DNA of 64,000 nucleotides from Ryuthela nishihirai (taxonomy: Eukaryota; Arthropoda; Arachnida; Araneae; Heptathelidae), in assembly GCA_038380435.1 (NCBI GenBank), contig JAWZYU010000019.1, forward strand, positions 25,941,801-26,005,800, in the 5' to 3' direction. Below, piece by piece: positions 9,356 to 19,690 of the stretch. Position 1 is the stretch's first letter. Every line of letters starts with the position of its first letter. The position numbers and the translations under genes are program-made. The notes below the pieces were generated by a model, which worked only from the letters and a program-made list of their open reading frames with translations, was not told the DNA's origin and searched no databases.

Positions 9356-9978
9356 TGTCATACACTGGGATAGCGTTTTGTAGTCATCATTAACGTTCTC
9401 TGTTGTTAGAATAATGGAAAGCCACGAATGTACATATCACTGACAAATATTTTAACAAAAGTATCAAAAAAATATGAAAATATGAACAATTGTCTTTATC
9501 AAAATAAAATGTACGAAAGAAATGAAACATTTGATGTTCGACCTGTACCACTTTCCCTAAGTTGCCACTGCACTGATGGAATCAGTTAAGTGAAAATACA
9601 TCTTTAAAGATGTACTGTGTACAGCAGACGGGCAATAAGATTTGTACTAAAATATTATTTGGTGCAAAATTCAAATTTTTCTCTTCGCTATATGTTATTT
9701 CTTTAGTATGCATTCTGCAACAGAATGATGATAAAGAGTGGATCAGAAATTTTCTGAATAGAAATGAAACGGAATTTTCTGAACAAAGACTAGAAATTCT
9801 CACCTTAAAATCTACGAAGGAAATACAATATGCAAATATTAGTTTCCTTTTTCTTCTTTTCGCTGTAAAAAGCTTACCCTACTCATCCGAAGAGGACAAA
9901 AAATTCAATAAACGAATTCGAGTGACTATTTACCACAGGATTCGAGTTCTCTTATAACACACAAGAATAGTATTGATG

Positions 9979-10302
9979 ATCGGCAGGAACCAGTTTCGAG
10001 TTCCAATTGTGCCAGTGTTCAAAATCATCTCCACTATCCCACTCCCTAGCTTAATTGAAAAAGGGGACACTGATGGTTTGGTAAGGGCACCATCCTTTGG
10101 ATGGAATGTTAAGCCATAACTCCATTTGCAGGAGAGTCACCTTGTGCACGTTGAAGAACAAACTCAATAGCCTTAACAGAATGTTACCATCTGTCATCTA
10201 ACAGCTATCCAGTTCTTTCCCCCATCCTTTTATAATCCCTTGACGCCCTTGCGAGCTGAAAAAATGCCAGTCAGAAGTAAAACAACCCATCCCAACCAGG
10301 GG
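9979..10302 (+). mobile_element. SINE family A, old degraded copy
   Basis: Readable parts are 'ggggacactgatgg.ttgg', 'ggatggaatgttaagccata', 'ttgcaggagagtcac', 'tgtgcacgttgaagaac', 'ctaacagctatccag' and the 3' end 'gccagtcagaagtaaaacaaccca'. It corresponds, inverted, to the copy at 27445-27716 and shows the element was there before the old block duplication. Confidence 0.8.
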
Positions 10303-10550
10303 TCTAGCTGCTAGTTGCACCGGAGGAGAAAGTTTGAGTTGCCTTCCACTCAAAAGAAAATATTAAAAAATACTTTCCGATTTCTATATCAAATAACAAT
10401 TCTACTCAGTCCTAGTCTTAAAGTGCAAATATCCGATGTCACAGCTACAGACTGGCTTCAGGGTTAAAATCTGGGCTTGTGACACGTGTATTGTTATTGT
10501 TCCTCTCTTTCTCTACACTTGTTCGATACTGTAAATAAAAATTCCCCTTC

Positions 10551-10775
10551 ATGCAACTTCTTGCCACAAAGGCCTGTCAGTTTAATACGCCGTAAATCTG
10601 TTTTAATTATTACTAATTCTCTATTTAATATAAGAATATCTGTGAGAAAGACGAGACCTCATCAGAAAGACGACACAGAAAAGAAATATCCATCAGAAAT
10701 GCGGGGCTCGAAGTTCGGTCCTTTTGATCAACAGAGACAAGTGCGCTAACCACTTAGCCTAACAAAAGTCGTCTG
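10551..10775 (-). mobile_element. SINE family B, degraded copy
   Basis: On the minus strand it has the A-box region near 10745-10775, a B-box-like 'ccgaacttcgagccccgc' (10690-10712), and the family 3' part with 'acagatattc', 'ggcgtattaaactgacaggcc' and 'tggcaagaag'. It is followed by a hairpin (10783-10830: GGGACACAAAGGAAT and its complement). Confidence 0.7.
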
Positions 10776-10782
10776 CCCTCAC

Positions 10783-10830
10783 TGTGGGACACAAAGGAAT
10801 GATTACTAATATTATTCCTTTGTGTCCCAT
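10783..10830. repeat. Hairpin beside SINE B
   Basis: GGGACACAAAGGAAT and ATTCCTTTGTGTCCC form 15-bp perfect arms with an AT-rich 13-bp spacer. The related locus at 27000 has only one arm (GCTTTGTGTCC). Confidence 0.7.
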
Positions 10831-12246
10831 CAACTAATTGCCAAGAAATATTCTACTGAAGAATTTTGATTGGTGATATACAGGATAATTCGCAGTCACC
10901 TTTGGTTAATACTTCAGAAATATTAAAGATAAGAATGTTTCATCTATTCCTAACTGTACAATCTATAATCGGCTTATTTCATTTCGTTACTCATTTGAAA
11001 GGGCTGTTGAAAACCACTTGAACAATATTAACCGATGGGAAATATCGTTGTAATTTTTATGTGACGTAAAATGGGATAATTGCAATTTATTATTGTTTCT
11101 TTTATTTTGTGATGCGCTTAAGCGCATTTTAAGTAGTCATTGGAAGAACGGTTATGAAGGGAGGATGGACTCAAGTCATAGAATTAGAAATGACAGTGAT
11201 TCAGAAAGCTTGTTAGCACACATTTGACATTGTCCCAAAATTTTACTGAACTCCGAACAATCATTTCATCACTGCCACTCAGATTTGCTAAAAACCTTTA
11301 TTTCACACCAACTATGATCAAAAATGAAAAAGGAAGAGTTAGATCACATGGTCAAAATTAGCACACCCAACTTCCTTACAATGATAGGGACATTACAAGT
11401 CCCTGTATCACTGTAAAGAGTAACTGAAAACGTTTCGTTACTTTTTTTTCCACAAGCATTACTTATTCTCCCTTTCAGATTTGCCACTGAATTTAGTTTA
11501 TCAAACTACTAAGTTTTCAATGCCAGCAGAGAAAAGGTGGAGAAGCGTTAGATGATGTGGCAGCCATTACACATTGCCATATTGTTTAATCCACTTAATA
11601 AGGTTTGTCTGTAGTAAGAATTCCTTTACTTATGATGAATAATGTGGATCTGTATCTCATTGAAACATTATTTTTCTCCTAAACGTCAGGTTTTCCATCT
11701 GTTCATTTCTCAAAAATATCTGTTATTAACGAATCTGTTTCATTCTCTGATAGATTTCGACGCAGATCAATCGTTGGCATCATAGGTATGAACTATTGTT
11801 ACACTACTAATAGTACAACATATACTATTCTCTTATCTAAAAATACATCATATTTTTAACATATGCACCCTTCAAGGAATCGAAGATCTTAGCCAAAATA
11901 TCTTTTGCTCTCACTCAGAAAATGTAAAATTTGCTTTTTTCAGCCATCCTGTCGTCATTGCTCCTGGCATAATAGCCAATCACAGTTTGATCACGAGAGA
12001 TTAAATTGTCACAGTTTGAGCACAAAGAGGTGAGGAGGAATCCAGAGATAGGAATCCATAATAATTTAGAGTCTAGTTAAACCATGGATGTGAAGTGTTG
12101 CTAAAGATTGGTAGCAAAGATCTTTGAAACTCTATTTATTCATTGATCTTTTTCTAAAGAGGAAAATATTTTAGCACTAAAAAGACATTTTTCATTCATT
12201 ACTCAATAAGAAACATATAAATTGAAAAACGGGAAAAAAAAAGAAC

Positions 12247-12318
12247 TGCCGTGACCAGGATTCGAACCTGGGTTATTGCGGCCACAACGCAATGTACTAA
12301 CCACTATACGATCACGGC
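12247..12318 (-). tRNA. tRNA-His(GTG)
   Basis: Identical over all 72 nt to the majority tRNA-His sequence of the window. The 3' side carries a run of nine or more T, the strongest Pol III terminator in the set. The 5' flank shows the three upstream islands, with the CTCF-like motif at 12455-12469, 137 bp away. It is the inverted counterpart of the gene at 25437 in an old duplication, yet has not changed, which argues for function. Confidence 0.97.
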
Positions 12319-12454
12319 TGACAGCTCCTGTCAGTTCAGTTGCTTATTTTAATACTTTCCGAGTAAAATGCTTCTTTTAGATTTAGAAAAACCAGCAGAA
12401 CAACATGTTCGGTTGAATAAATCGGGAATAGGCGACATTTAATTTCAACTCTGT

Positions 12455-12469
12455 GCACTAGATGGCAGC
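12455..12469 (-). promoter_or_regulatory. CTCF-like motif upstream of tRNA-His 12247
   Basis: GCACTAGATGGCAGC on the plus strand agrees with CCASYAGRKGGCRS at 13 of 14 positions, 137 bp from the tRNA. Confidence 0.45.
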
Positions 12470-13546
12470 ATCACATAATTATACTCCATTCGTTCATAAT
12501 TATATGAAGCAATCCAACGCTTTTAGGTTAAGAAAAATGAGTTCATCACATGATTTAGAATGTGTTCAGCTAGCATACTGGATATTCCTTTTTAAATTAA
12601 AGACAAACTTTAAAGAAAACTCTTAGCAGAGCTGTTGATTTCGGTAGCTATGACATATTGTGGCAGCTTTATGGTTTTTTTTTGCACACATTAATCAAAG
12701 TACCTTAGAATATACCCCGAAATACACACATCATTGCAAAAATGCTGCTTGTGTTTTTAGCAAAGATATAAGAAAATGATTGAGAATCATGAATACAGGT
12801 GTCAGCGTAGGAAAACCTATTCTAAATTTTCGCTTAGTGTGCATCCAGAATCAAATGATAATATTCTATTAGACATTGTATTTCGACCAATTTTATGTTC
12901 TCCACGGAAAATACGCTTGTGCGACCGTGGCGACTGCATATCCATTTCGGAGACCTTCATGATCCGAATAATTACTTTCAGAAGGTGAACTTCCTATTTC
13001 ATCCTGAAAGACTTCCACAGAGCTATTACTGATTATATCCTCTTGATAACCTTTCCCGACTTTTCTCTTTAATTTGAATGGTTAGTTTAATTTCCAGTAT
13101 AATGAACAATTATAATCATCTTATACATGATCATATATCAATCATTTATACATGTCATCAGGAGGTCATGGATTCTGGCTGAAGAAAATGCTTTCTTCTA
13201 TTCTTGAAATCATTAATCACTATTATTTCAGGCATTGGACATGACATTGATTTAAATTATTTTTGCCGTTTCAACTTTGTTTGTATTATTTTATGACCGG
13301 TTTTATCGGCAAGAATAAATAGATGTCCAATGCTCTGTATTAAAGAAATTTATGAAAATACAGGAAGTCCTAATCAAGAAAAAAATCTGAACGTTCTTTT
13401 AAGTAATGACTGTTTAAGTATTTCCACTGTGACCTCAGCAGAATCAAGCCACGGTTCCAAGGTCGGAAACAACTGCTTTAGACACACAGTTTCTGCAGTT
13501 CCATAAGAATTATTGCAAAATATTTTGAGATTTGAATGGGTTTTTT

Positions 13547-13918
13547 TGGGTTGTTTTACCTCTGAGCGGCACTTTTTGGCACACCATGGGCTAAATGGCC
13601 AGGTCTCATGGACCCCGAAGGCTCAGAGAAGGTTGGGGGAGGGAACCCACTGGAACAGCTGTTGGGAGACAGATGGTAGCCTCCCGTCAAGGCCATCCAG
13701 CGTGTTCTATTAACGTGCACAGGGTATGGGTCTCCCGTACACGGGGCCACGGCTTAACATCCCATCCGACGAACGGCGGTCTTTCTAAGGGCATCGGTGT
13801 CCCCTACTGACTGTGGGCAGGGCGGAGAGTTTTGCGGAGATAAGTCTCAACGCTGACCCAGCTGAGACTCGAACCTGGGAACTGCAGATTACGAGCCTGG
13901 CACGCTACCGATTGAGTC
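13547..13918 (-). mobile_element. SINE family A, near full length
   Basis: From its 3' end 'gttttacctctgagcggcac' through the conserved body 'cacggcttaacatcccatcc' to the tRNA-like head 'acgctaccgattgagt'. The head is decayed at its extreme 5' end. Small frames here (13513-13810) are shadows of SINE sequence. Confidence 0.9.
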
Positions 13919-13959
13919 TATATAACACATCGCCCACCTATAATAACAGAGCAAACAAA

Positions 13960-14368
13960 GTTGAAATGGAAAAAATAATATAAATCAATATCATGTCCAG
14001 TGCATGAAAAATAGTGATCAATAATTTCAAGTATAGAGGAAACAAATATCTTGAGCAGGGTGAATCAGAACCCATGATCTCTTGATGACATGTATAAATG
14101 ATTATATGAGAGATGTATGATGATTAATAATTGTTCATTATACTAAGAAACTGATTTGTTAGTAAGGTCATAGTAATCACTCAAATCTAAAGAGAAAAGT
14201 CAGAAATGGCTATCAAGGAGGATATATAATCAGGAATTTACTATCTGGAGGGCTATCAGGATGAAACAGCTAGTCTATCTTTTGTTAATGAACGGAGAAT
14301 CATTCAACGGAGATCTTCATATAATTTTGAAAGGATGCATTTATAATACTAGAGTTTAATCATACGAT
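13960..14368. repeat. Block shared with 13140-13270, 24560-24700 and 60765
   Basis: The sequence around 'catgacattgat', 'tcatggattc' and 'atttatacatgtcatc' occurs inverted on both sides of the SINE at 13547, and again near 4860, 24600, 37780 and 60780. A GGTTCGGATCC-like B box is visible in the 4885 copy, so this could be a very old tRNA-derived repeat. Confidence 0.45.
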
Positions 14369-14383
14369 GCTGCCATCTGATGC
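14369..14383 (+). promoter_or_regulatory. CTCF-like motif upstream of tRNA-His relic
   Basis: GCTGCCATCTGATGC lies about 136 bp before the tRNA-His relic at 14519, with one more mismatch than the intact copies. Confidence 0.3.
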
Positions 14384-14518
14384 ACAGAGTGGAATTAAAA
14401 TATCGACCGTTCCCGAAATATTCAACCGAGCATCATGTTGTTTTGCTGGTTTTTCTCAAAGGTATATTTTACTTGAAAAGCATCAAAATAAGCAGCTCAA
14501 CTCGCATGAATTATCAAT

Positions 14519-14578
14519 TGCGATCGTGTAGTGGTTAGTGCATTACGTTGTTGAGATAATAACCCTAATCAGCGGAGA
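14519..14578 (+). pseudogene. tRNA-His pseudogene
   Basis: The 5' half is recognisable (GCGATCGTGTAGTGGTTAGTG-like, then CATTACGTTG), but the anticodon loop reads TTGTTGA and the T arm has become ACCCTAATCAGCGGAG. The B box (GGTTCGAATCC) is destroyed. The surrounding flank matches the other copies. Confidence 0.8.
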
Positions 14579-14829
14579 TTATTTTTATTTTTTTGCAATT
14601 AACTCTTCTTCCTTATTCAATAATAATTTAAAAATTTATTTTTGCATCTATATTTTTTTCCACTTTGACAAGATGAGCCACTATTTGACACAATAAATAT
14701 TCTACAGACTGAAATATTTTCGTTTCTTGATGTTTAGCAGCACTTGAATCAATGGCATAACTAAGGTCTAAATATTTGATATCTCTCCTTAAGGCCCTTC
14801 CAAATTCTTTTGCCTGAGCTACCATATTG

Positions 14830-15438
14830 GAAATAAATGCATTTGTCGTATTTCTAAAATGTAAGTTTCATACTAGAGATATATTTTTCAAACTAGAGAG
14901 CATCATAGACAACGTCTTTATTTAGGATAGGCTGTTCCATGCACGCCCTCACCTACACACTTAGTTTTATCAGTTGTTACTCTCTACACTTACATACTTA
15001 ATTGTACGTTTTTACCCCTTACCATACACACTTGCAATAATTATACCAGATATTACGCCCTGCTTGAACAAGGGATTTTCGATAGCATTCGGTATTGATT
15101 AAAAATACGCTGATCTGTATTTGGTATTTCGAATTCTTTGCTGGAATGGGACAGAAATGAAAATGAAACTGTCACGAAAATTTAGTTTATTACTGAAAAA
15201 ATTTAAACGTAGCATTCCTATCCTATATTCAGAAAAATTAAACTATACTTTATCTTTTTTGTGAACACTCCAAGCATAGATGGGAAAAACTAATTTCCAT
15301 CAGTGCAACACTATGATATTTTGCGATGGCTGTCATGACGTATATACTGGAGTAAAAGCATCTCCAAGTAGATGCGTCATGACACTGTACTTAATTAACA
15401 GTTAAATTAATACACTGCCCTTTTATAATAATAGAGAT
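14830..15438 (+). repeat. Old copy of the 28.6-29.1 kb block
   Basis: Resembles 28640-29100 and 42060-42530 in order ('cacttgcaataattataccag', 'ttacgccctg', 'gattaaaaata', 'tatttggtattt.gaattctttgc', 'tagcat.cctatcctatattcag', 'gatattttgcgatg'). No gene was seen. Confidence 0.65.
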
Positions 15439-15761
15439 TTGGGTTGGGCTGTTTTACGTCTGACCGGCACTTTTTTTGCACAAAATGGGCTAAAATGACC
15501 AGGTCACAAGGACCCCGAAGGCTCAGAGAAGATTGGGGGAGGGGACCCACTGGGACAGCTGTTGGGAGACATACCTCCCGTCAAGGCCATCAGGCCATCC
15601 AGCGTGTTCTTTAACGTGCACAGGGTATAGCTCTCCCACACACGGTACAACGGCTTAACATCCCATCCGACGGACGTCGGCCTTTCTAAGCCCATCGGTG
15701 TCCCCTACTGAGCATGGGCAGGGCGGCGAGATAACTCTCAACGCTGACCATGCTGGGACTC
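15439..15761 (-). mobile_element. SINE family A, head lost
   Basis: 3' end 'gttttacgtctgaccggcac', then body, ending at 'ctgggactcgaact' in the B-box region. The first half of the tRNA-like head is missing, as in 5'-truncated retroposition or later deletion. Confidence 0.88.
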
Positions 15762-16338
15762 GAACTAAATAACATAGAAGTTTCGTGTTATGTCAATGGG
15801 AATCCTATAACTTTGAAAATTTTCCTTTAATGGAAAAATACGGTTGAATATGAATTAAATGTCATATTAAAATATGTTTATATCTCGATTTCCAACAATA
15901 TTTGTTCAGTATTTAAATCATTATAGAAATTTGAACATTTAACAATAAATAATCTTGCTCAATTAAATAATTCATAATTGTCTAATATTGAAAATGATCA
16001 TTACGCAAACTTCTAAAATGTAATTTATTTTAACTAATGATTTGAAACAATATTTACTCTTTACGTTTCAATTAAGAGTTCAGCCAAATTCTTATGATGT
16101 ATCTAGCTTCCATAATTCTTTAAATATTGAACGAATATTGTGGAAAATCGAAATTTGACTATGATCTTTTCTTATCCTCCGTAATATTTTCCTGTTAATG
16201 CATCTTTCAGAAAGTACACAGTTTCGCAGATTCCCACTGACATAACATGGAAATTCCAAAAATTTTGGTATAGCAATGTGATCATTTCAAGGCAAGGCAT
16301 TGGTGTTACTACTGCCTGCAAAATAAAAGGAATTGTCA
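15762..16338 (+). repeat. Old copy of the 29.2-29.8 kb block
   Basis: The order 'tatctcgatttcca', 'tattaaa', 'cgtaatattttcctgtta' and 'attggtgttactactgcctgc' matches 29220-29790 and 42660-43220. No gene. Confidence 0.6.
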
Positions 16339-17345
16339 TTTTTTTGAAAGGAAAGGTTTATTGACCATATGTAACACATAATACACTTAATAAAATACAA
16401 TAAATATAAGACACATAAAACTGATATATAAGTAATGAGATGAAAAATATATATATGTACCAATCAATATGAACAAATACAAACAAGTCAACATGAATAC
16501 AAATCAACATATGAAAAAATTCCCTGTGAAATGAAACTCATTCAAATGTATCAAAGCAGAAGCCAATATAAGAACAACCAATGAGCTTTAAACTCTTACA
16601 CGTTGTCAAATGGCATTATTATTATGTGTCATTGATATTCATTTTCAATTTACATTATTGATATTGATTCAAACGTTTAGAGATGGAAATATGATTTTAA
16701 AATCCATAATTTCAGGTTTGTCTATTAATGGCATATGAAATGAGGTAATTCACTTAACAATGTGAAATAATGACTTAATATTGTTTGCATTTAACAATCG
16801 TTGTCTAATATTAATTTTAAATATATTCTATATTTAGTTGCTTCCCTTATATTGCTTTGTAATTTATTAAAATACAGATAATTTCTTTTCTTGAAAAAAG
16901 GTACATAATAAAATTCTATCTGCTAAGATTTATTTCTCTATGTTGCAATTTTAATATATCTGGACTTCTGAATACAAACAAAAGAATTTTATAACTATAT
17001 AAATGTCTTAGATCAAAAATTTTATTTTCTATAATCATAGTTTTTTATTTAATATTATTGTTACTCAAAATAACATTCAGAATTTTATTTTATTTCCTTA
17101 TAAATTTATTTCACAGTTCAAACGAGTTCCTCACCAACTAATTGAACAATATTGTAAAGTTGATTATATCCACGAATAGTAAAGAGTTTTGAGAAAAGAA
17201 GCATCGACAATTTTCTTTAGATTATATTTTCTAATTAAGAAATAATTTAATCGTCTTGCAATGATGTTTGTACGACTATTCCATTTTAAATTATTATCAG
17301 TATTAATCCCCAAATATTTGAATGTTTTAATAATGGAATATTAGG
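16339..17345 (-). mobile_element. LINE 3' remnant (Jockey/I/CR1-like)
   Basis: Minus-strand translation at 17345-17070 gives FKYLGINTDNNLKW, a linker NIIARRLNYF, KKIVDASFLKTLYYSWI and, after stops, LQYCSISW. This is the end of the reverse transcriptase in Jockey/I/CR1-type LINEs (FKYLG...LYYSLI..YCNIVWG). The 3' end has AATAAA and a short A run (T run at 16339-16345 on plus). The insert separates 'actgcctgc' (16320) from the tRNA flank starting at 17346, which are continuous at 29780 to 29985 apart from about 200 bp. It is dead. Confidence 0.7.
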
Positions 17346-17356
17346 AATAATCATAA

Positions 17357-17371
17357 GCTGCCATCTAGTGC
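17357..17371 (+). promoter_or_regulatory. CTCF-like motif upstream of tRNA-His 17509
   Basis: GCTGCCATCTAGTGC, 137 bp before the tRNA. Its complement fits CCASYAGRKGGCRS at 13 of 14 positions. Further conserved islands follow at 17399-17485. Confidence 0.45.
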
Positions 17372-17398
17372 ATAGAACTGAAAATAAGCAACAGGCGT

Positions 17399-17485
17399 TC
17401 GATTTACTGAACCGAAAACTATCTTGTTCTCCTGGTTTTTTCTTAATTCGAAGATCCATTTTACTTGGAAAGTGCCAAAATAAGA
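17399..17485 (+). promoter_or_regulatory. Conserved upstream islands of tRNA-His
   Basis: Two blocks recur upstream of all full tRNA-His copies, including diverged ones at 1559, 50235 and 54862. The first is TCGATTTACTGAACCGAA with CTTGTTCTCCTGGTTTTT (about -110 to -65). The second is TTTTACTTGGAAAGTGCC-AAAATAAG (about -50 to -25). Between and beyond them the old copies differ strongly. Position and conservation fit an external Pol III promoter element; this is inference. Confidence 0.4.
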
Positions 17486-17508
17486 ATCAGGAGTCTAGAT
17501 GAGCGCTA

Positions 17509-17580
17509 GCCGTGATCGTATAGTGGTTAGTACATTGCGTTGTGGCCGCAATAACCCAGGTTCGAATCCTGGTCACGGCA
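17509..17580 (+). tRNA. tRNA-His(GTG)
   Basis: All stems are paired and the sequence is identical to the majority copy. Downstream CATTTTATTCCTTTTT supplies T4 and T5 runs as terminators. It is the first of the plus-strand array and the left end of the recent 12.6-kb duplication. Its immediate 5' flank (GAGTCTAGATGAGCGCTA) is shared only with 30140 and 43579, so these three are the most recent paralogues. Confidence 0.97.
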
Positions 17581-18390
17581 GTTCATTTTATTCCTTTTTC
17601 AAATTAAATGTTGCATATTCAGTAAGAAATGAAAAATATCCTTTTAGTTCTAAAACTCTTTCCTCTTTCTAAAACAAGAAAGAGATCAATGAAGGAGTCT
17701 AGAGTTTCAAAGATCATTATTACTTAAGTTTAGAAACACTTGAGCAGAGCGGCGTAACTAGAGACTAAATTTCATGGCTCCATCGCTTTGGAATACCCCA
17801 CACCTTTGTGTGCTCAAACTCTCGTAATTTACTTCTGTCGTAGTCGTTGCCATTGGCTGTTATGTTAGAATCAGTAACTATAGAGACGTTGGTAAAGCAC
17901 ACATTTCATTATTCAAAGGGAGAGCAAAACATTTGGGCTACGTATCTTCCTTTCCTACGTATCAGAAAGAGAAACCGAGAAAGCTTTAATGGGAGTTTGT
18001 ATCATGTTTATTTCATCTGAAAGGAACACATATCTAATTGGTTTTCGGGAAATACAGTTAGATGTCGTACGGCGACATATTGTGACATGAATGTGTAAAT
18101 TCAAGTGGGATAATGACGACACGTGTAATATGCATGAGATCTCATAATGGAGGTGGTAGAATCAGGGAACAGCAGATGTTACTAAGGCATGTGCTCATTC
18201 CGGACAGCTTTATAATTCAAACAACGCATTATCGCACTTCGGATTCGGTTTTGTTGTAATACAGCCCAACTTCTCCACAAGAGCAGATCTGAGCTTAAGA
18301 AGTGTCCTGGGTTGTTGGTGAGTGCTTTACCCCTGAGTGGCACTACTTTGCACACAATGATCTAAATGGGTAGGTAACAAGGACATCAGG

Positions 18391-19062
18391 GGCTTAAAGA
18401 AAGATGGGAGAAGGGGATCTATTGGAGAGTTGTTAGAAGGCTTAAAGAAAGATGAGAGAAGGGGATCTATTGGAGAGTTGTTAGAAGGCTTAAAGAAAGA
18501 TGAGAGAAGGGGATCTATTGGAGAGTTGTTAGAAGGCTTAAAGAAAGATGAGAGAAGGGGATCTATTGGAGAGTTGTTAGAAGGCTTAAAGAAAGATGAG
18601 AGAAGGGGATCTATTGGAGAGTTGTTAGAAGGCTTAAAGAAAGATGGGAGAAGGGGATCTATTGGAGAGTTGTTAGAAGGCTTAAAGAAAGATGGGAGAA
18701 GGGGATCTATTGGAGAGTTGTTAGAAGGCTTAAAGAAAGATGGGAGAAGGGGATCTATTGGAGAGTTGTTAGAAGGCTTAAAGAAAGATGAGAGAAGGGG
18801 ATCTATTGGAGAGTTGTTAGAAGGCTTAAAGAAAGATGAGAGAAGGGGATCTATTGGAGAGTTGTTAGAAGGCTTAAAGAAAGATGAGAGAAGGGGATCT
18901 ATTGGAGAGTTGTTAGAAGGCTTAAAGAAAGATGAGAGAAGGGGATCTATTGGAGAGTTGTTAGAAGGCTTAAAGAAAGATGGGAGAAGGGGATCTATTG
19001 GAGAGTTGTTAGAAGGCTTAAAGAAAGATGAGAGAAGGGGATCTATTGGAGAGTTGTTAGAA
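18391..19062 (+). repeat. 48-bp minisatellite, 14 copies, derived from SINE A
   Basis: Exactly 14 units of 48 bp (672 bp). The unit starts GGCTTAAAGAAAGATGAGAG and ends GAGAGTTGTTAGAA. The matching 48 bp of an ordinary minus-strand SINE A start GGCTCAGAGAAGGTTGGGGG and end ACAGCTGTTGGGA. Units are nearly identical; the main variant is GATGAGAG versus GATGGGAG. Because 48 is a multiple of 3, one long open frame (16-residue repeat GLKKDERRGSIGELLE) results; it has no promoter or homologue evidence and is not called a gene. Confidence 0.97.
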
Positions 19063-19076
19063 GGTCTGCTGCCTAC

Positions 19077-19468
19077 CTCAGTCGGTAGCGCGCCAGGCTC
19101 GTAATCTGTAGTTCCCAGGTTCGAGTCCTAGCTGGGTCAGCGTTGAGATTTATCTCCACAAAATTCCCCGCCCTGCCCACAGTCAGTAGGGGACACCGAT
19201 GGGCTTGGAAAGGCCGCCGTCCGCCGGATGGGACGTTAAGCCGTGGCCCCGTGTGTGGGAGAGTCATACCCTGTGCACGTTAAAGAACACGCTGGATGGA
19301 CTTGACGGGAGGCTACCATCTGTCTCCCAACAGCTGTTCCAGTGGGTCCCCTCCCCCAACCTTCTCTGAGCCTTCGGGGTCCATATGACCTGGCCATTTA
19401 GCCCATGGTGTGCAAAAAAGTGCCGCTCAATGGTGTGCAAAAAAGTGCCGCTCAACAACAACAACAAC
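19077..19468 (+). mobile_element. Young SINE A nested in old SINE A
   Basis: 11-bp target-site duplication CTGCTGCCTAC at 19066-19076 and 19469-19479. The element lacks the first few bases of its head (starts CTCAGTCGGTAGCGCGCC), has a full body, a duplicated 3' segment (GTGTGCAAAAAAGTGCCGCT twice) and a CAA-rich tail. A near-identical copy with the same target site is at 32283-32659, so it inserted before the 12.6-kb duplication. Confidence 0.93.
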
Positions 19469-19690
19469 CTGCTGCCTACGCCACTGAGTGTCATCTTCAA
19501 CCTATACAGAACTACAACTCTCTCGCATAAGGTGCTAGTTTTAACATCCCGTCAGAAGGATGTTGGCCTTTCGAAGCCCATTCCCCCCCGCCCTCTTTTT
19601 TTTTAACCGAGGCCAGGACAAAGGAGAGTGGGGAGCAATCTCAATACGGGCACAGTAGGGAGACTTCGACCCTTGCTATGCCCGTGCTCC

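Larger units (their letters stand above)
9361..13330 (-). repeat. Large inverted old copy of the 24.5-28.3 kb block
   Basis: Read on the minus strand, the order matches 24480-28280: 13300 ('cttgccgataaaa') with 24500, tRNA-His 12247 with 25437, 10860-10960 ('tctttaatatttctgaagt') with 26880, SINE B 10551 with 27044, 10310-10470 with 27290-27430, SINE A 9979 with 27445, and 9600-9960 with 27860-28105. Divergence is much greater than between the two recent plus-strand units. Confidence 0.75.
18309..19690 (-). mobile_element. Old SINE A host, expanded by 48-bp array and nested SINE
   Basis: The outer parts are a decayed minus-strand SINE A. 18309-18390 ('tttacccctgagtggcactactttgcacacaatg') is the 3' end and 19480-19690 ('aacatcccgtcagaaggatg.tggcctttcgaagccc') the body. 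Between them are the minisatellite (18391-19062) and a younger plus-strand SINE A (19077-19468). At the same place in the inverted old copy (9979-10302) the SINE has neither insert. Confidence 0.85.

Noticed and set aside
9610..9957. 115-residue frame on plus
   Set aside because: AT-rich, no domain, and the region is an inverted copy of non-coding 27860-28105.
13513..13810. Small frames with MARSHGPRRL- or MGLERPPSVGW-type starts, also at 19264, 45770, 52868, 57838 and 62706
   Set aside because: Shadows of SINE A sequence; the same words appear in every copy on both strands.
18430..19104. 224-residue open frame of 16-residue repeats, and 91, 219 and 96-residue frames at 31060-32310
   Set aside because: They are the 48-bp minisatellite read in frame. 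The unit comes from non-coding SINE sequence, 48 is a multiple of 3, and the second array has in-frame stops from a unit variant.
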